64,000 bases of DNA, from contig JBEQUE010000144.1 of assembly GCA_040349255.1 (NCBI GenBank), positions 1 through 64,000 on the forward strand, given 5' to 3'. A program made the position numbers and the translations under genes. Origin of the DNA: DATMER01 sp040349255. GTDB taxonomy: Bacteria > Acidobacteriota > Thermoanaerobaculia > Multivoradales > UBA5704. Positions 38,445-47,444 of this stretch are shown in pieces; position 1 is the stretch's first letter; each line of letters begins with the position of its first letter. The notes below the pieces were generated by a model. It saw nothing but the letters and a program-made list of their open reading frames with translations. It made no database searches and had not been told where the DNA came from.

Positions 38445-39748
38445 GAGTTTGCCTCCGACGGCACGCTGGCGTTTTCCAATTGGTGCCAATAGTGCATGAC
38501 CTTTTCTACAGCCCTGACGATATCTTCAATCTCCGCGAGGCCCCCAAGAAGTGCATTGTGGGGGATGGCGATATAGCGACGGCGGGCCGCAACTGCCGTT
38601 GGTAGGTGGAAACGGGAAGGTTCGAAAGGGCTCGGCCCAGTCGCCTGATGGCGCCGCGGAGATCTCATGGGATTGAACAGTTGATTCTGGTTCAATGGAT
38701 CATAGAGAGGCTGAATCGTCAAGCCTAACTCCGCCGTCAATGCGGCGGCAACGGTCTCTATGGGCACGCAGCCGAACCGCTCAAGTTGAAACTCCAGGCA
38801 GTAGCGGTAGAAGGTAGGCCGTCCCGCCGCCTCGGGTTTGTGGAGGGGGCGGACTCCCGATATCTCGCGGAGCCGCGAAGTCAGATGTGACGCGTTCTCT
38901 GTCCGAATGGCGTTCTCCTCGTCTAGAAATCGTAGACGATCGTGGAGAATGGCCGCATGGAACTCTGAAAGGCAATGGTTGTGTCCCTGGACATCTCCTG
39001 CGGGTTCAAGCTCCAGGCCTCTCGGTATTCGGCGCGCTACGTAGCGTCGGCCATCGGCCCGGAACTGCTGCAAGAGGCTGTACAGATTGGCATCCTTGGT
39101 AATCACGGCTCCGCCTTCGCCGCTGGCCAGGACTTTGCTCTGTTGCATGCTGAACACACCTGCAGCGCCGAAGGTTCCTACCTTTCTACCCTGCCAAGAA
39201 GCACCATGAGCATGCGAACAATCCTCGATCAATGGGATTCCGGTCGTGCTCGACAACTCTTGGAATGACGCGAGGTCGGCAACTGTGCAGTAGAGATGGA
39301 CCAGCATAATAGCCGCCGTCGCTCTGGTAATTGCGTTCCGTGCCGCGTTAACGGACATACAGAGCGTATCAGGATCAACGTCGACCAGTATGGGGATACC
39401 TCCCAAGCGCGCTACAGAGGAGCCGCAGGCAACCCAAGTGAGGCCAGGAACGAGAACCTCCCGTCCCGGACCGATACCGAGGGCTTCGAGCGCGATTGTA
39501 AGGGCTGACGAACCGTTGGCTGTCGGAACACAGTAGGGCACTTCGTGGAAGGCGGCGAACGACTCTGCGAATTGTCGTTCGAAGGGAAGATCCTCCAAGC
39601 ATGGCCCGCTGATCGTCCAGCGCTGCGAGCGAAGAACTTTCAAGAGAGCTTCTTCCGTGGATTGCTCCGCGCGCGGCCAGTTAGGCCAGGAAAGGCTTCT
39701 GACAGGAATTCCGCCGAGGATCGCCAAGAGAGACGAGGAAGCAGTCAT
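38396..39748 (-). CDS. DegT/DnrJ/EryC1 PLP aminotransferase
   Basis: 450 residues. Typical family blocks: VPTANGSSALTIALEALGIG, VLVPGLTWVACGSSV, DVDPDTLCM, IEDCSHAHGASWQG, and the PLP lysine in FSMQQSKVLASGEGGA. The FSMQQ.K form is seen in cyclitol and AHBA-type aminotransferases (StsC and BtrR groups), which move an amino group from Gln/Glu to a cyclic ketone. Start ATG at 39748 overlaps the stop of the inositol-phosphate synthase (ATGA). With that gene it suggests a scyllo-inosamine-like product, but an inositol-phosphate phosphatase is not in the window. Confidence 0.88.
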   Translation of the reverse strand: MTASSSLLAILGGIPVRSLSWPNWPRAEQSTEEALLKVLRSQRWTISGPCLEDLPFERQFAESFAAFHEVPYCVPTANGSSALTIALEALGIGPGREVLVPGLTWVACGSSVARLGGIPILVDVDPDTLCMSVNAARNAITRATAAIMLVHLYCTVADLASFQELSSTTGIPLIEDCSHAHGASWQGRKVGTFGAAGVFSMQQSKVLASGEGGAVITKDANLYSLLQQFRADGRRYVARRIPRGLELEPAGDVQGHNHCLSEFHAAILHDRLRFLDEENAIRTENASHLTSRLREISGVRPLHKPEAAGRPTFYRYCLEFQLERFGCVPIETVAAALTAELGLTIQPLYDPLNQNQLFNPMRSPRRHQATGPSPFEPSRFHLPTAVAARRRYIAIPHNALLGGLAEIEDIVRAVEKVMHYWHQLENASVPSEANSCLEDNLSSPREVGSA

Positions 39749-40902
39749 CGTTGCAGTGTCAAGAATTCAATAAGTTTTCGGAACTGCTCTGGCACGGAGT
39801 GCTCACAGGAGGCTCCTTCGCCGACAATAGGATCCTTGAAAAAATATGAAGCGGCATCCAATGAGCCGTGACAACCCGCTTCCGCAGCGTAGGCGACCAC
39901 TCGTACAAGATCAATTATTGCAGGCGCTGCCAGAATTGAGTCCTGTCCTAGCCAATTGATCTTCAATTGCATTGGGACACCCAGGAAGCCGCGAAAATCA
40001 ATGTTGTCCCACGCTTCCTTGGAGTCACCGCGCGGGGGATAATAATGGATATGGACTTGATGACCCGTCCCGTGCGCGCCTCCGGGCACATAGCCGAGGA
40101 TGGAGCTCAGGCATTTGCTCTTCGAGATGATCTTCGTCTCACCGGCTCCAGGCTTGGACAAGGAGAGACCATCGTCATTACCGAGCAGGTTTGTACTGAA
40201 CCACCCATCGATCCGAAGGTTCTTGTCCCTGAATGCCGGCGCGAGAGTAGTCTTGATGAAGGTCTGACCGGTTTTGCCATCGCGGCCAGCATAGATTAAA
40301 CCCTTCTCTTCGGCGAGTTCCCGCAGGGGAGTAATTTCGGCCGGGTTCGGAGTGAAGTTAATAAAATGGGCTCGCGCCTCAATAGCGAGACGGAAGTAGA
40401 TTTGGCTAACCGAATACGAGGCACCCAACTCCAATTCATCGAGATTCCTCCAATCGATCCGCTCGTCAGCGTCCTGCTTGGGCACGGGCTCCGTCGGGCA
40501 AAGATTGACCAGTATCACGTGTCGCCAATCTTCTCTCCGCCGCTTCCTGTTCAGGTGGGCCGCTTCCCGTCGGATCCAATCGCCTATTGATTCTCTTTGG
40601 AGCTCAATTCCCTTTCTTGGCTTGATCCTTTGCAGGCGTTGCTTCGCCTTCGAGAGTACCTCCGGGGGGCATATGCGGTGTCGCTTACAGGAAGCGTACA
40701 AAGTGTCCTGATTCATGTCCCAGCCATGGATGGACATGGAGGAGAATGGCAAAAGCCGGCAACCGGATGCACGCACCAGAGGCGACTCCGTCGCCACGCC
40801 GAAACCGGCAATTTCTTCAGGTGGCATCGAAAGCCCAGCTGCCAACGTGCTACCGACCGCCCCTGCCAGTCCAGCAACCATGATAAGAGCTGGTTCTGCC
40901 AT
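39745..40902 (-). CDS. ino1: myo-inositol-1-phosphate synthase-like
   Basis: 385 residues. N-terminal NAD-binding GLAGAVGSTLAAGL, then NLCPTEP, INFTPNPAE, and the active-site block GRDGKTGQTFIKT followed by WFSTNLLGNDDG. These mark the MIPS family, which converts glucose-6-phosphate to inositol phosphate. The ATG at 40902 has GGAG 6 nt upstream. It is first in a three-gene operon (aminotransferase, radical SAM), only 22 bp from the right copy of the 25-bp inverted repeat. In actinobacteria and archaea this enzyme makes inositol lipids; here the neighbours favour an aminocyclitol product. Confidence 0.9.
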   Translation of the reverse strand: MAEPALIMVAGLAGAVGSTLAAGLSMPPEEIAGFGVATESPLVRASGCRLLPFSSMSIHGWDMNQDTLYASCKRHRICPPEVLSKAKQRLQRIKPRKGIELQRESIGDWIRREAAHLNRKRRREDWRHVILVNLCPTEPVPKQDADERIDWRNLDELELGASYSVSQIYFRLAIEARAHFINFTPNPAEITPLRELAEEKGLIYAGRDGKTGQTFIKTTLAPAFRDKNLRIDGWFSTNLLGNDDGLSLSKPGAGETKIISKSKCLSSILGYVPGGAHGTGHQVHIHYYPPRGDSKEAWDNIDFRGFLGVPMQLKINWLGQDSILAAPAIIDLVRVVAYAAEAGCHGSLDAASYFFKDPIVGEGASCEHSVPEQFRKLIEFLTLQR

Positions 40903-40924
40903 TCAGTTCTCCATACAGATTTCG

Positions 40925-40949
40925 GAAGAAGCAGATAATTTCTAGTTAT
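40925..40949. repeat. 25-bp perfect inverted repeat, right copy
   Basis: Exact reverse complement of 32906-32930. It lies in the short leader of the inositol-phosphate synthase gene, 22 bp upstream of its ATG. The 7994 bp between the copies hold the CHAT-STAND gene and the three-gene operon. Confidence 0.9.
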
Positions 40950-41541
40950 CCGCTATCTCGAAGGTCCACTAGTAGAATATTCCTGCTGGGCGTTCAGTGA
41001 TTATAGTGCCATTGTAAGTGTATTCTGGCGATAGTCAACACATAATCCTTGTTCCGAACAAATATAAATCTTCGCGCTATAGCAACCGGCTGATCCCGTC
41101 GCATCGCATTATTTGTACCTTCCCTAGTAACCGCGTGTTCCTCAAGCGTGCCTGCGAACTTAGTTGTGACTGTTGCTGATATGCGCACCTTGGACTATCT
41201 GCCGTGACGATCCGCTGGATGTGTCCGCGTTCCAGTTGAACGGTTCCGGGACTCCTGTTTCGTCGTATACGCACCGCCAACACCGGAACGTCTTCGATCA
41301 TCTCGGCCTGGAAGACCGACCGCCGGCAACAGAACCGGGGAGGTCACCTGCACAAAGAGGTCCCCGGCGCACGCCCAGCGCCGGACCGCCCCCTCCCCGG
41401 CAGGCGGGCCTCTTCGGAACGGCGGCGGCCTTGGACCCGGCAGCCGCCGCTCCTCCTGGTTGTCAATGAACCTCGCTTCGCTCGGGGGCCGGCGAGGACG
41501 CCGGCGGTCCCAGCGAGCCCCCGCCCTCCCTCTTTCCTTCG
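40950..41541. other. Gene-free stretch between low-GC and high-GC regions
   Basis: About 590 bp. The first ~250 bp are AT-rich and presumably carry the promoter of the leftward inositol-phosphate synthase operon. The base composition then jumps to GC-rich at about 41.2-41.3 kb, which marks the right edge of the low-GC block. Small open frames here resemble no known family. I see no tRNA, transposase or attachment site. Confidence 0.5.
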
Positions 41542-41991
41542 CTAACCGGCCGCCGCAGCGACCTGCCGCCTCCGCCTGGCCTGGATGCCGAAGTCCTCCA
41601 GCTTGTCTGCGGCCGGTCCGTAGTGATGTTTCAGCGAGAACCGCAGGACCGTCGCCAGCCTCTGGCAGTCGGCCAACAGCGTCGCCAACTGCTTCGTCGC
41701 TTCCTGCTTGAGCGACGACAGGGCGGCCTGGGCCTGGATCAGCTCCTCCATATGGTTCAGCAGTTCCTCGAACTGGACCCGCTGGGCCTCCAGGTACGAC
41801 AGCTCCGGGCGGTTCTCCTGCATTCCGGTCAACAGGCGATGCCACTCCCTCAACTGCGCCGACCGGGTCCGGTCCGACGAGGGCTCCGTCCGGGCGGGAA
41901 CGGCCGGGAGCTCCTCGGCCGGGCGCTCTCCGACGCCGTCCAACAGCTCCTGCACGTCTCGCAGGAGGTCCGTATACGTGCTTTCGGGCAT
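41542..41991 (-). CDS. Small helical protein, tandem paralogue A
   Basis: 149 residues, mostly alpha-helical with a coiled-coil middle (ELLNHMEELIQAQAALSSLKQ). Ends with the family signature LKHHYGPAADKLEDFGIQ and a basic tail. ATG with GGAG 7 nt upstream. It is paralogous to the neighbour at 42058-42450 and lies 66 bp after it in the same direction. Such small proteins occur in several copies in Acidobacteriota-type genomes; function unknown. Confidence 0.7.
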   Translation of the reverse strand: MPESTYTDLLRDVQELLDGVGERPAEELPAVPARTEPSSDRTRSAQLREWHRLLTGMQENRPELSYLEAQRVQFEELLNHMEELIQAQAALSSLKQEATKQLATLLADCQRLATVLRFSLKHHYGPAADKLEDFGIQARRRRQVAAAAG

Positions 41992-42057
41992 GATCTCTCT
42001 CCTTGAAAAAAGGTGAGGGGGCTCGAACGGCCCGCCCCCTCGCCAAGTCAGAGGACG

Positions 42058-42450
42058 CTAATCAACCGACGGAACGGCAGTTTCGACCAGGGCGACCGAC
42101 TCCGCCGGCGGCGGCGGCAGCTCGGGCTTCCTCGCACGGCTGCGGAAGGGCTGGATGCCGAACTCCACCAGCTTCTCCGACCTCGGGCCGTAGAGCTGCT
42201 TCAGCGAGACGCGCAGTACCGTCGCCAGGCGCTGGCACTCCATCGTCACGTCTTCCACCTGCTGCGTCGCCTTCTGCCTGCTCGCCGTCAGCGCGGCCTG
42301 GTTCTGGAACAGGTCCTCCGCCTGGGCCACCAGCGCCACGAGCTGCGTGCGCTGCGTTTCCAGGTGCGGAAAGTCCGCCAGGTTCACCTGCAGCGCCGCC
42401 AACAGCCGCTGCCACGCCCCCAACTTCCCCGATCTCGTCGTCTCTCCCAT
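42058..42450 (-). CDS. Small helical protein, tandem paralogue B
   Basis: 130 residues. Same layout as the neighbour: GAWQRLLAALQ, a coiled-coil centre with QNQAALTASRQKATQQ, then LKQLYGPRSEKLVEFGIQPF and a basic, Pro-rich tail. ATG with AGGAG 7 nt upstream. First of a two-gene unit. Function unknown; no enzymatic motif is visible. Confidence 0.7.
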   Translation of the reverse strand: MGETTRSGKLGAWQRLLAALQVNLADFPHLETQRTQLVALVAQAEDLFQNQAALTASRQKATQQVEDVTMECQRLATVLRVSLKQLYGPRSEKLVEFGIQPFRSRARKPELPPPPAESVALVETAVPSVD

Positions 42451-42589
42451 GGTCCTTCTCCTTTCCGAGCCTCGTGGCTCCTGAAAATCCGGCTCCTCCC
42501 CAGAGCCGGAATCCTTCTCCTTTCGCCTTCGAGGAGAGTCTACGAGGGATATTTACGAACTGTCTATGAATTTTTTGATGCCAACTGTG

Positions 42590-42620
42590 ACCAAAAAGTC
42601 GGTGTCACCGACTTTTTGGT
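42590..42620. terminator. 14-bp-arm palindrome, intrinsic-terminator-like in both directions
   Basis: ACCAAAAAGTCGGT - GTC - ACCGACTTTTTGGT: a GC core flanked by an A5 tract on the left and T5 tract on the right. This is the form of a bidirectional rho-independent terminator, but here it sits between divergent genes, so an operator or attenuator is also possible. Confidence 0.6.
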
Positions 42621-42657
42621 GCGAAGCACCGGATGGGGACGAAAAACTCCAACAAAG

Positions 42658-42674
42658 CCCCAAGACTCTTGGGG
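42658..42674. promoter_or_regulatory. 7-bp-arm hairpin CCCCAAG-ACT-CTTGGGG
   Basis: A perfect 7-bp inverted repeat with a 3-nt loop, 38 bp right of the larger palindrome and 215 bp before the Xre start. Possibly a regulator site or transcript hairpin; no T tract. Confidence 0.35.
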
Positions 42675-42888
42675 GATCAGGGGGCGAGGCGCTCGACCGC
42701 GGCGTCGGCGTGCACCTCGGCTGTCCTTGAGGGTAGGCACGGGGCGGTCCGTATCGATAGAATCCGGAGCGGTCCACAGGCTCGCGAAGAGGTTCCAAAT
42801 CTGGCTCAGGGACGACGTCGGGCTTTGACGGGCGAGCACCGGGTTTACGGCCTACATAGTGCGGCAGGACGACTCAAGGAGGCATGGC

Positions 42889-43710
42889 ATGGCGCGGGGT
42901 CTAACGCGGGCGCAGCTCAAGGTGCGGATGCTTCGGGCGCTCTCCGGCCAGTCCCAGAAGGAATTCGAGCAGGCCACGAAGGTGGCCAACGTCACCGGGA
43001 TGGAGAACGGCCAGCGCCACCCCACCGCGGCCCAGATCGCCCTGATGTGTGAGAGCCTGGGCATCAGCACGGACGACTGCGAGACGCTGCTCCAGGACTA
43101 CGAGGCGCGCGTCGCCCGGCATCAGGCGGCGAAGGCCGGCTCGGGCTCGGCCGGGCCGGAGCCGCCGCTGGTAATGCCGGCGAACGCTCAGGGTACCCAG
43201 GGCATTGCGTCCATCCTGGAGGAGGCCGAGGCGCGGCTCGGACGGGCCGGCGAGGAGCGCGCCGCCACCCGCGCCGCCGAGCGCGAGCAGGCGAAAGGAC
43301 CGTGGGAGCGCCTGCGCAGGCTCGAGAGCTTCGACGAGATGGTGCTGGTGGCGCGGTCGTCCAAGGAGCTTCAGACCTGGGCCGTGGTCGAGCTGATCTG
43401 CGACGAGAGCGCGCGGATGGCGTCAGCCGGCGACCGCGAGTCCGCCGGGCGCGCCCGTAATCTCGCGGAGCTCGCGGTGGAGGTCGCCGGACGCATCCGG
43501 GCCACGGACGCCTGGCGCACCCGCGTCCGCGGCTTTGCCATGGCGCATCTCGCGAATGCCCTCCATGCCTCTGGCGAGGGCGACCTGGCCCGCGAGACCA
43601 TGGAAGAGGCCGAGCGCCTCTGGGAAGCCGGCCAGGACCCCGAGCAGATCCTCGATCCCGGCCGCTTCCACGACCTCGTCGGCTCGATCAGCTTCTCGGA
43701 CGCGACCTGA
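42889..43710 (+). CDS. Xre-type HTH regulator with helical C-terminal domain
   Basis: 273 residues from the ATG at 42889, chosen for the GGAGG 6 nt upstream (an in-frame GTG lies at 42859). Residues ~5-65 are a Cro/C1-type HTH (LKVRMLRALSGQSQKEFEQATKV, PTAAQIALMCESLGIS). A long linker is followed by an all-helical TPR-like domain (~145-270; HLANALHASGEGDLARETMEEAERLWEAG). The target is unknown. The gene ends 1 bp before the 20-bp repeat array, so the array begins directly at its stop codon. Confidence 0.8.
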   Translation: MARGLTRAQLKVRMLRALSGQSQKEFEQATKVANVTGMENGQRHPTAAQIALMCESLGISTDDCETLLQDYEARVARHQAAKAGSGSAGPEPPLVMPANAQGTQGIASILEEAEARLGRAGEERAATRAAEREQAKGPWERLRRLESFDEMVLVARSSKELQTWAVVELICDESARMASAGDRESAGRARNLAELAVEVAGRIRATDAWRTRVRGFAMAHLANALHASGEGDLARETMEEAERLWEAGQDPEQILDPGRFHDLVGSISFSDAT

Positions 43711-43711
43711 C

Positions 43712-43971
43712 CTCATCCTTCGCGGCTTGACCTCATCCTTCGCGACTCTGGCTTATCCGCCGCGAAAAAGCCTTATCCGTCGCGAAGTCGGCTCATCCGT
43801 CTCAAAACAGCCTTATCCACGGCAGGACAAGGGTTTTCCGCCGTGGATGAGACCGTTTCGCGGCGGATACGGTTTTTCCGCGGTCGATAAGCCTGTCGCG
43901 GCCCGGATAGGCCGTTTCGCCGCGGATAAGGCGAAGCCGCGGCGGATAAGGCGGAATCGCCTTGGATAAGG
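43712..43971. repeat. Array of 13 degenerate 20-bp repeats with a central orientation switch
   Basis: Thirteen units, each exactly 20 bp. Units 1-6 read like CTTATCCGCCGCGAANNNGG; units 7-13 read like the reverse complement (NNNTCGCGGCGGATAAG). The switch is at about 43831, where units 6 and 7 are near mirror images. The period is not a multiple of three, so it is not coding. It starts just after the Xre stop and ends just where the VapC coding sequence breaks off. Confidence 0.85.
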
Positions 43972-43974
43972 CGT

Positions 43975-44026
43975 GCCCCCGCAGGTGCCAGATCACCACG
44001 TCCGAGTCCAGGAGGAAATCAGCCAT
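43975..44026 (-). pseudogene. VapC-type PIN toxin, first ~17 codons only
   Basis: The ATG at 44026 overlaps the VapB stop, as in normal vapBC pairs. It reads MADFLLDSDVVIWHLRG, the first beta strand of a PIN nuclease with its first catalytic Asp, and then passes into the 20-bp repeat array. No later PIN motif is found on the other side. The toxin is therefore inactivated. Confidence 0.75.
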
Positions 44027-44273
44027 GATCCGGATCGCCGGGAAGGCGCCGGCTGTCCCAGGCCCGCCGCGCTTCCCGGATCGCACGCGAGGGCTCCTCC
44101 CGGCCTTCGTTGCTCCACGCACCCGCAGCGTCCCTGGCCGCCTTGAGCTGCCTCAGCTGCGCCAGCCGTTCCCGAACCGCCTCTTCGATGAACTCACTCC
44201 TCTGCCGGACCGGCACGAGCTCGCGCATCTCCTTGAGCAGAGAATCCTTGAAAACGACGTTCATGCGTGCCAT
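44019..44273 (-). CDS. VapB-like ribbon-helix-helix antitoxin
   Basis: 84 residues from the ATG at 44273. The start MARMNVVFKDSLLKEMREL and RQRSEFIEEAVRERLAQLR form a ribbon-helix-helix DNA-binding fold. Such antitoxins bind their own promoter and neutralise the toxin. The partner toxin directly downstream is truncated by a repeat array, so this is an orphan antitoxin and may now only act as a repressor. Confidence 0.75.
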   Translation of the reverse strand: MARMNVVFKDSLLKEMRELVPVRQRSEFIEEAVRERLAQLRQLKAARDAAGAWSNEGREEPSRAIREARRAWDSRRLPGDPDHG

Positions 44274-44328
44274 AGGTATGCCTCTCTCCAGCACACAGGA
44301 ATGTACCTTCCAGGCCACGGGTGTCAAT

Positions 44329-45388
<1,060 letters not shown>

Positions 45389-45399
<11 letters not shown>

Positions 45400-46195
45400 G
45401 GAGGACTCTTGCGGCGTCGAGCTTCTGGATGCGATGGAGCGCGAAGACCATCGAGGAGCCGACCACGAGCGCCGCGACGGCCGCCGAAGCCATCGATGGT
45501 ACGAGATAGCTGCTCCAGGTCATCCAGTGGCCCGATCCGGCGCCGAGCAGGCGGTCGGCGAGCTCTCCGGCGGCAAGGTCGCCGAGAAGCTGGCCCGCGA
45601 GGCTCGCGATCACCGCGGCGGCGAGCAGCTCGGCCGCGAGAAAGCCGCCGACGCGCCGGCCGGTGTAGCCGAGCGCGAGCAGGAGGCCGACCTCGGTCCG
45701 GCGCTCGCCGAGGAGCGCGGTCGTGGCGGCGCCGACCGAGATCAGGGCCAGGACGAAGGAGACGGCGCTGACCGCGAGGAGCACCAGCGTCAGCCGGCGG
45801 GTGAGCCGGGCGTCCGAGGCGCTCACCTTGAGGATCGGCCGCGCCTCGACGCCTTCGACGCGGCTCTCGATCTCCCGCGCCACCTCGTCGAGGCGGGCGG
45901 GGTCGGCGCGCAGGTCGATGCGGCCCGAGTCGGAGGCGACGACGGCCTGCGCCCCGGCGATCTCCTGGATGCGCGCCGCCATGCCGCGGGTGATCGTCTC
46001 CGGACCGCCGACCTGCGGCCGGACGGTGAGGTTCGGGCCGAAGGCGGAGAGGCTCGACCCGAGACGTTCCTGGGTGCGGGCCGAGAAACCCGCCAGCGTG
46101 GCCACGGTCGCGGCGGCCACGAGGACGGCGGTCGCGATGAGCGCGAGCTGGCGCGAGCGGCGCCGCAGGCTGGCGAGGACGACCCGGAGGATCAT
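45389..46195 (-). CDS. FtsX/MacB-like ABC permease, subunit 1
   Basis: 268 residues from the ATG at 46195, which overlaps the previous stop (TAATG). One N-terminal membrane helix, an extracytoplasmic domain, then three helices (LVLLAVSAVSFVLALISVGA, EVGLLLALGYTGRRVGGFLAA, a last one near 235). ERRTEVGLLLALG is a typical FtsX-fold motif. Shorter than MacB. It forms a transporter with the neighbouring permease and the ATPase. The substrate is unknown; iron operon context suggests metal or haem-related export. Confidence 0.82.
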
Positions 46196-47442
46196 TACGC
46201 GGTGGCCCTCTTGAGGATGGCGGCCGGGTAGCGCTCCAGGGCGCGCAGCACGGGCAGCAGGCTCGCGGTCACGGCGAGGAGCAGGCCGGCCAGCGCGGCG
46301 AACGGCAGGAGGAGCGGCACCCAGGCCACCTCGACTCCGAGCACCGCACTGCCGAGCCACCGGCCGGCCACGAGACCGGCGGCGCCGCCGGCGGCGCCGC
46401 CGAGGAGGCCGAGCAGCGCGGCCTCGCTCAGGAAGAAGAGGACCACCCGCGGGCGCGCGGCGCCGATGGCGATCATCAGGCCGGCCTCCAGGCGGCGCTC
46501 CAGGACGGTGGCGGTCATGGCCGCGGTCACGCCGACCGCCGCCCCCGCCAGCGCCACCGCGGCGAGCGCCGCGAGCACGCCGCGCAGCCGGCCAAGGACG
46601 TCGGAGGTGGCCCCGGTCACGCCGTAGACCACGCTCGCCCGCGCCTGCGGCAGGATCTCGTTGATCTGCCAGGCGACGGAGGACGGGTAGGCCGTGCAGT
46701 ACCAGGCCTCGTACTCCTGCGGGCTCATGCGGCGTGGGTCTCTGCCGTTCTTTGCCTCGGGGTTGGTCAGCGCGAAGATCTCGGCCCGGGTATAGCCGTC
46801 AGGCCGGCCCGTGAGGCTCTGGACCGTCGCAAGCGGCGCGTAGGCCTCTTCCTCCTCGTCGCCGCCGCTGGTCAGGATCCCGGTCACGGTCAGCCGCGCG
46901 GTCCGGTCGCCGAGCACGGCCGTCATCTCACTCCCGGACCGGACGCCGAGGCGCTCGGCCAGGCGGCGGCCGATCGCGACCTCGGGGTTGCCATCGACCG
47001 GCCAGCGGCCTTCGACCTGGAGGGTCGGCCGGGTGCGCGGCAGGCCGGTGCGCCAGCCGGGCTCCAGCTCGTGGTCGAACCAGGTGCCGACGAGCGGCGC
47101 CACGATCCCGGCCGGCTGGTTGATCCGGGGAGCCGCCCTGTCGGTCGGCTCCATCCTGACCCGCAACGGCCAGAGCGGGCTGAGCGCGACGATGTTGTTG
47201 CGCCAGAAGATCTTCCGGACCTTGGCGAGGCTCTCGACGGGCAGCGTGTCGCGGCCCGGTTCGGGCGCGAGCTGGAGGTTGGCGCCGTAGGAGCCCATCT
47301 CGGCCGCGAGGCGGTCGCCGGAGGCCAGGACGACCTCGGCGAGCGCGGTCGCACCCAGGGTGCCCAGGGCCACGGCCGTCACGGCCAGCAGCTTCCGGCG
47401 CGTGCCCCGGCGCAGCGACTCGGCGAGGAGGCGGACGTACAT
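46195..47442 (-). CDS. FtsX/MacB-like ABC permease, subunit 2
   Basis: 415 residues from the ATG at 47442, 2 bp after the FTR1 stop. N-terminal helix (LLAVTAVALGTLGATALAEV), a large periplasmic MacB-like domain (~45-275; PEVAIGRRLAERLGV, LTVTGILTSGG), then three helices with ERRLEAGLMIAIGAARPRV and a Gly-rich turn. A probable heme- or metal-sensing feature is not seen; the WYC near 270 is a lone Cys. Partner of the smaller permease. Confidence 0.83.
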   Translation of the reverse strand: MYVRLLAESLRRGTRRKLLAVTAVALGTLGATALAEVVLASGDRLAAEMGSYGANLQLAPEPGRDTLPVESLAKVRKIFWRNNIVALSPLWPLRVRMEPTDRAAPRINQPAGIVAPLVGTWFDHELEPGWRTGLPRTRPTLQVEGRWPVDGNPEVAIGRRLAERLGVRSGSEMTAVLGDRTARLTVTGILTSGGDEEEEAYAPLATVQSLTGRPDGYTRAEIFALTNPEAKNGRDPRRMSPQEYEAWYCTAYPSSVAWQINEILPQARASVVYGVTGATSDVLGRLRGVLAALAAVALAGAAVGVTAAMTATVLERRLEAGLMIAIGAARPRVVLFFLSEAALLGLLGGAAGGAAGLVAGRWLGSAVLGVEVAWVPLLLPFAALAGLLLAVTASLLPVLRALERYPAAILKRATA

Positions 47443-47444
47443 CT

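Larger units (their letters stand above)
42451..42888. other. Divergent intergenic region with two hairpins
   Basis: 438 bp between the leftward helical-protein pair and the rightward Xre gene. It contains the two inverted repeats listed separately (42590-42620 and 42658-42674) and should contain both promoters. No protein-coding gene is supported here. Confidence 0.5.

Noticed and set aside
43712..43971. CRISPR array
   Set aside because: Units are contiguous 20-bp degenerate repeats with no conserved repeat plus unique spacer pattern, and no cas genes are present.
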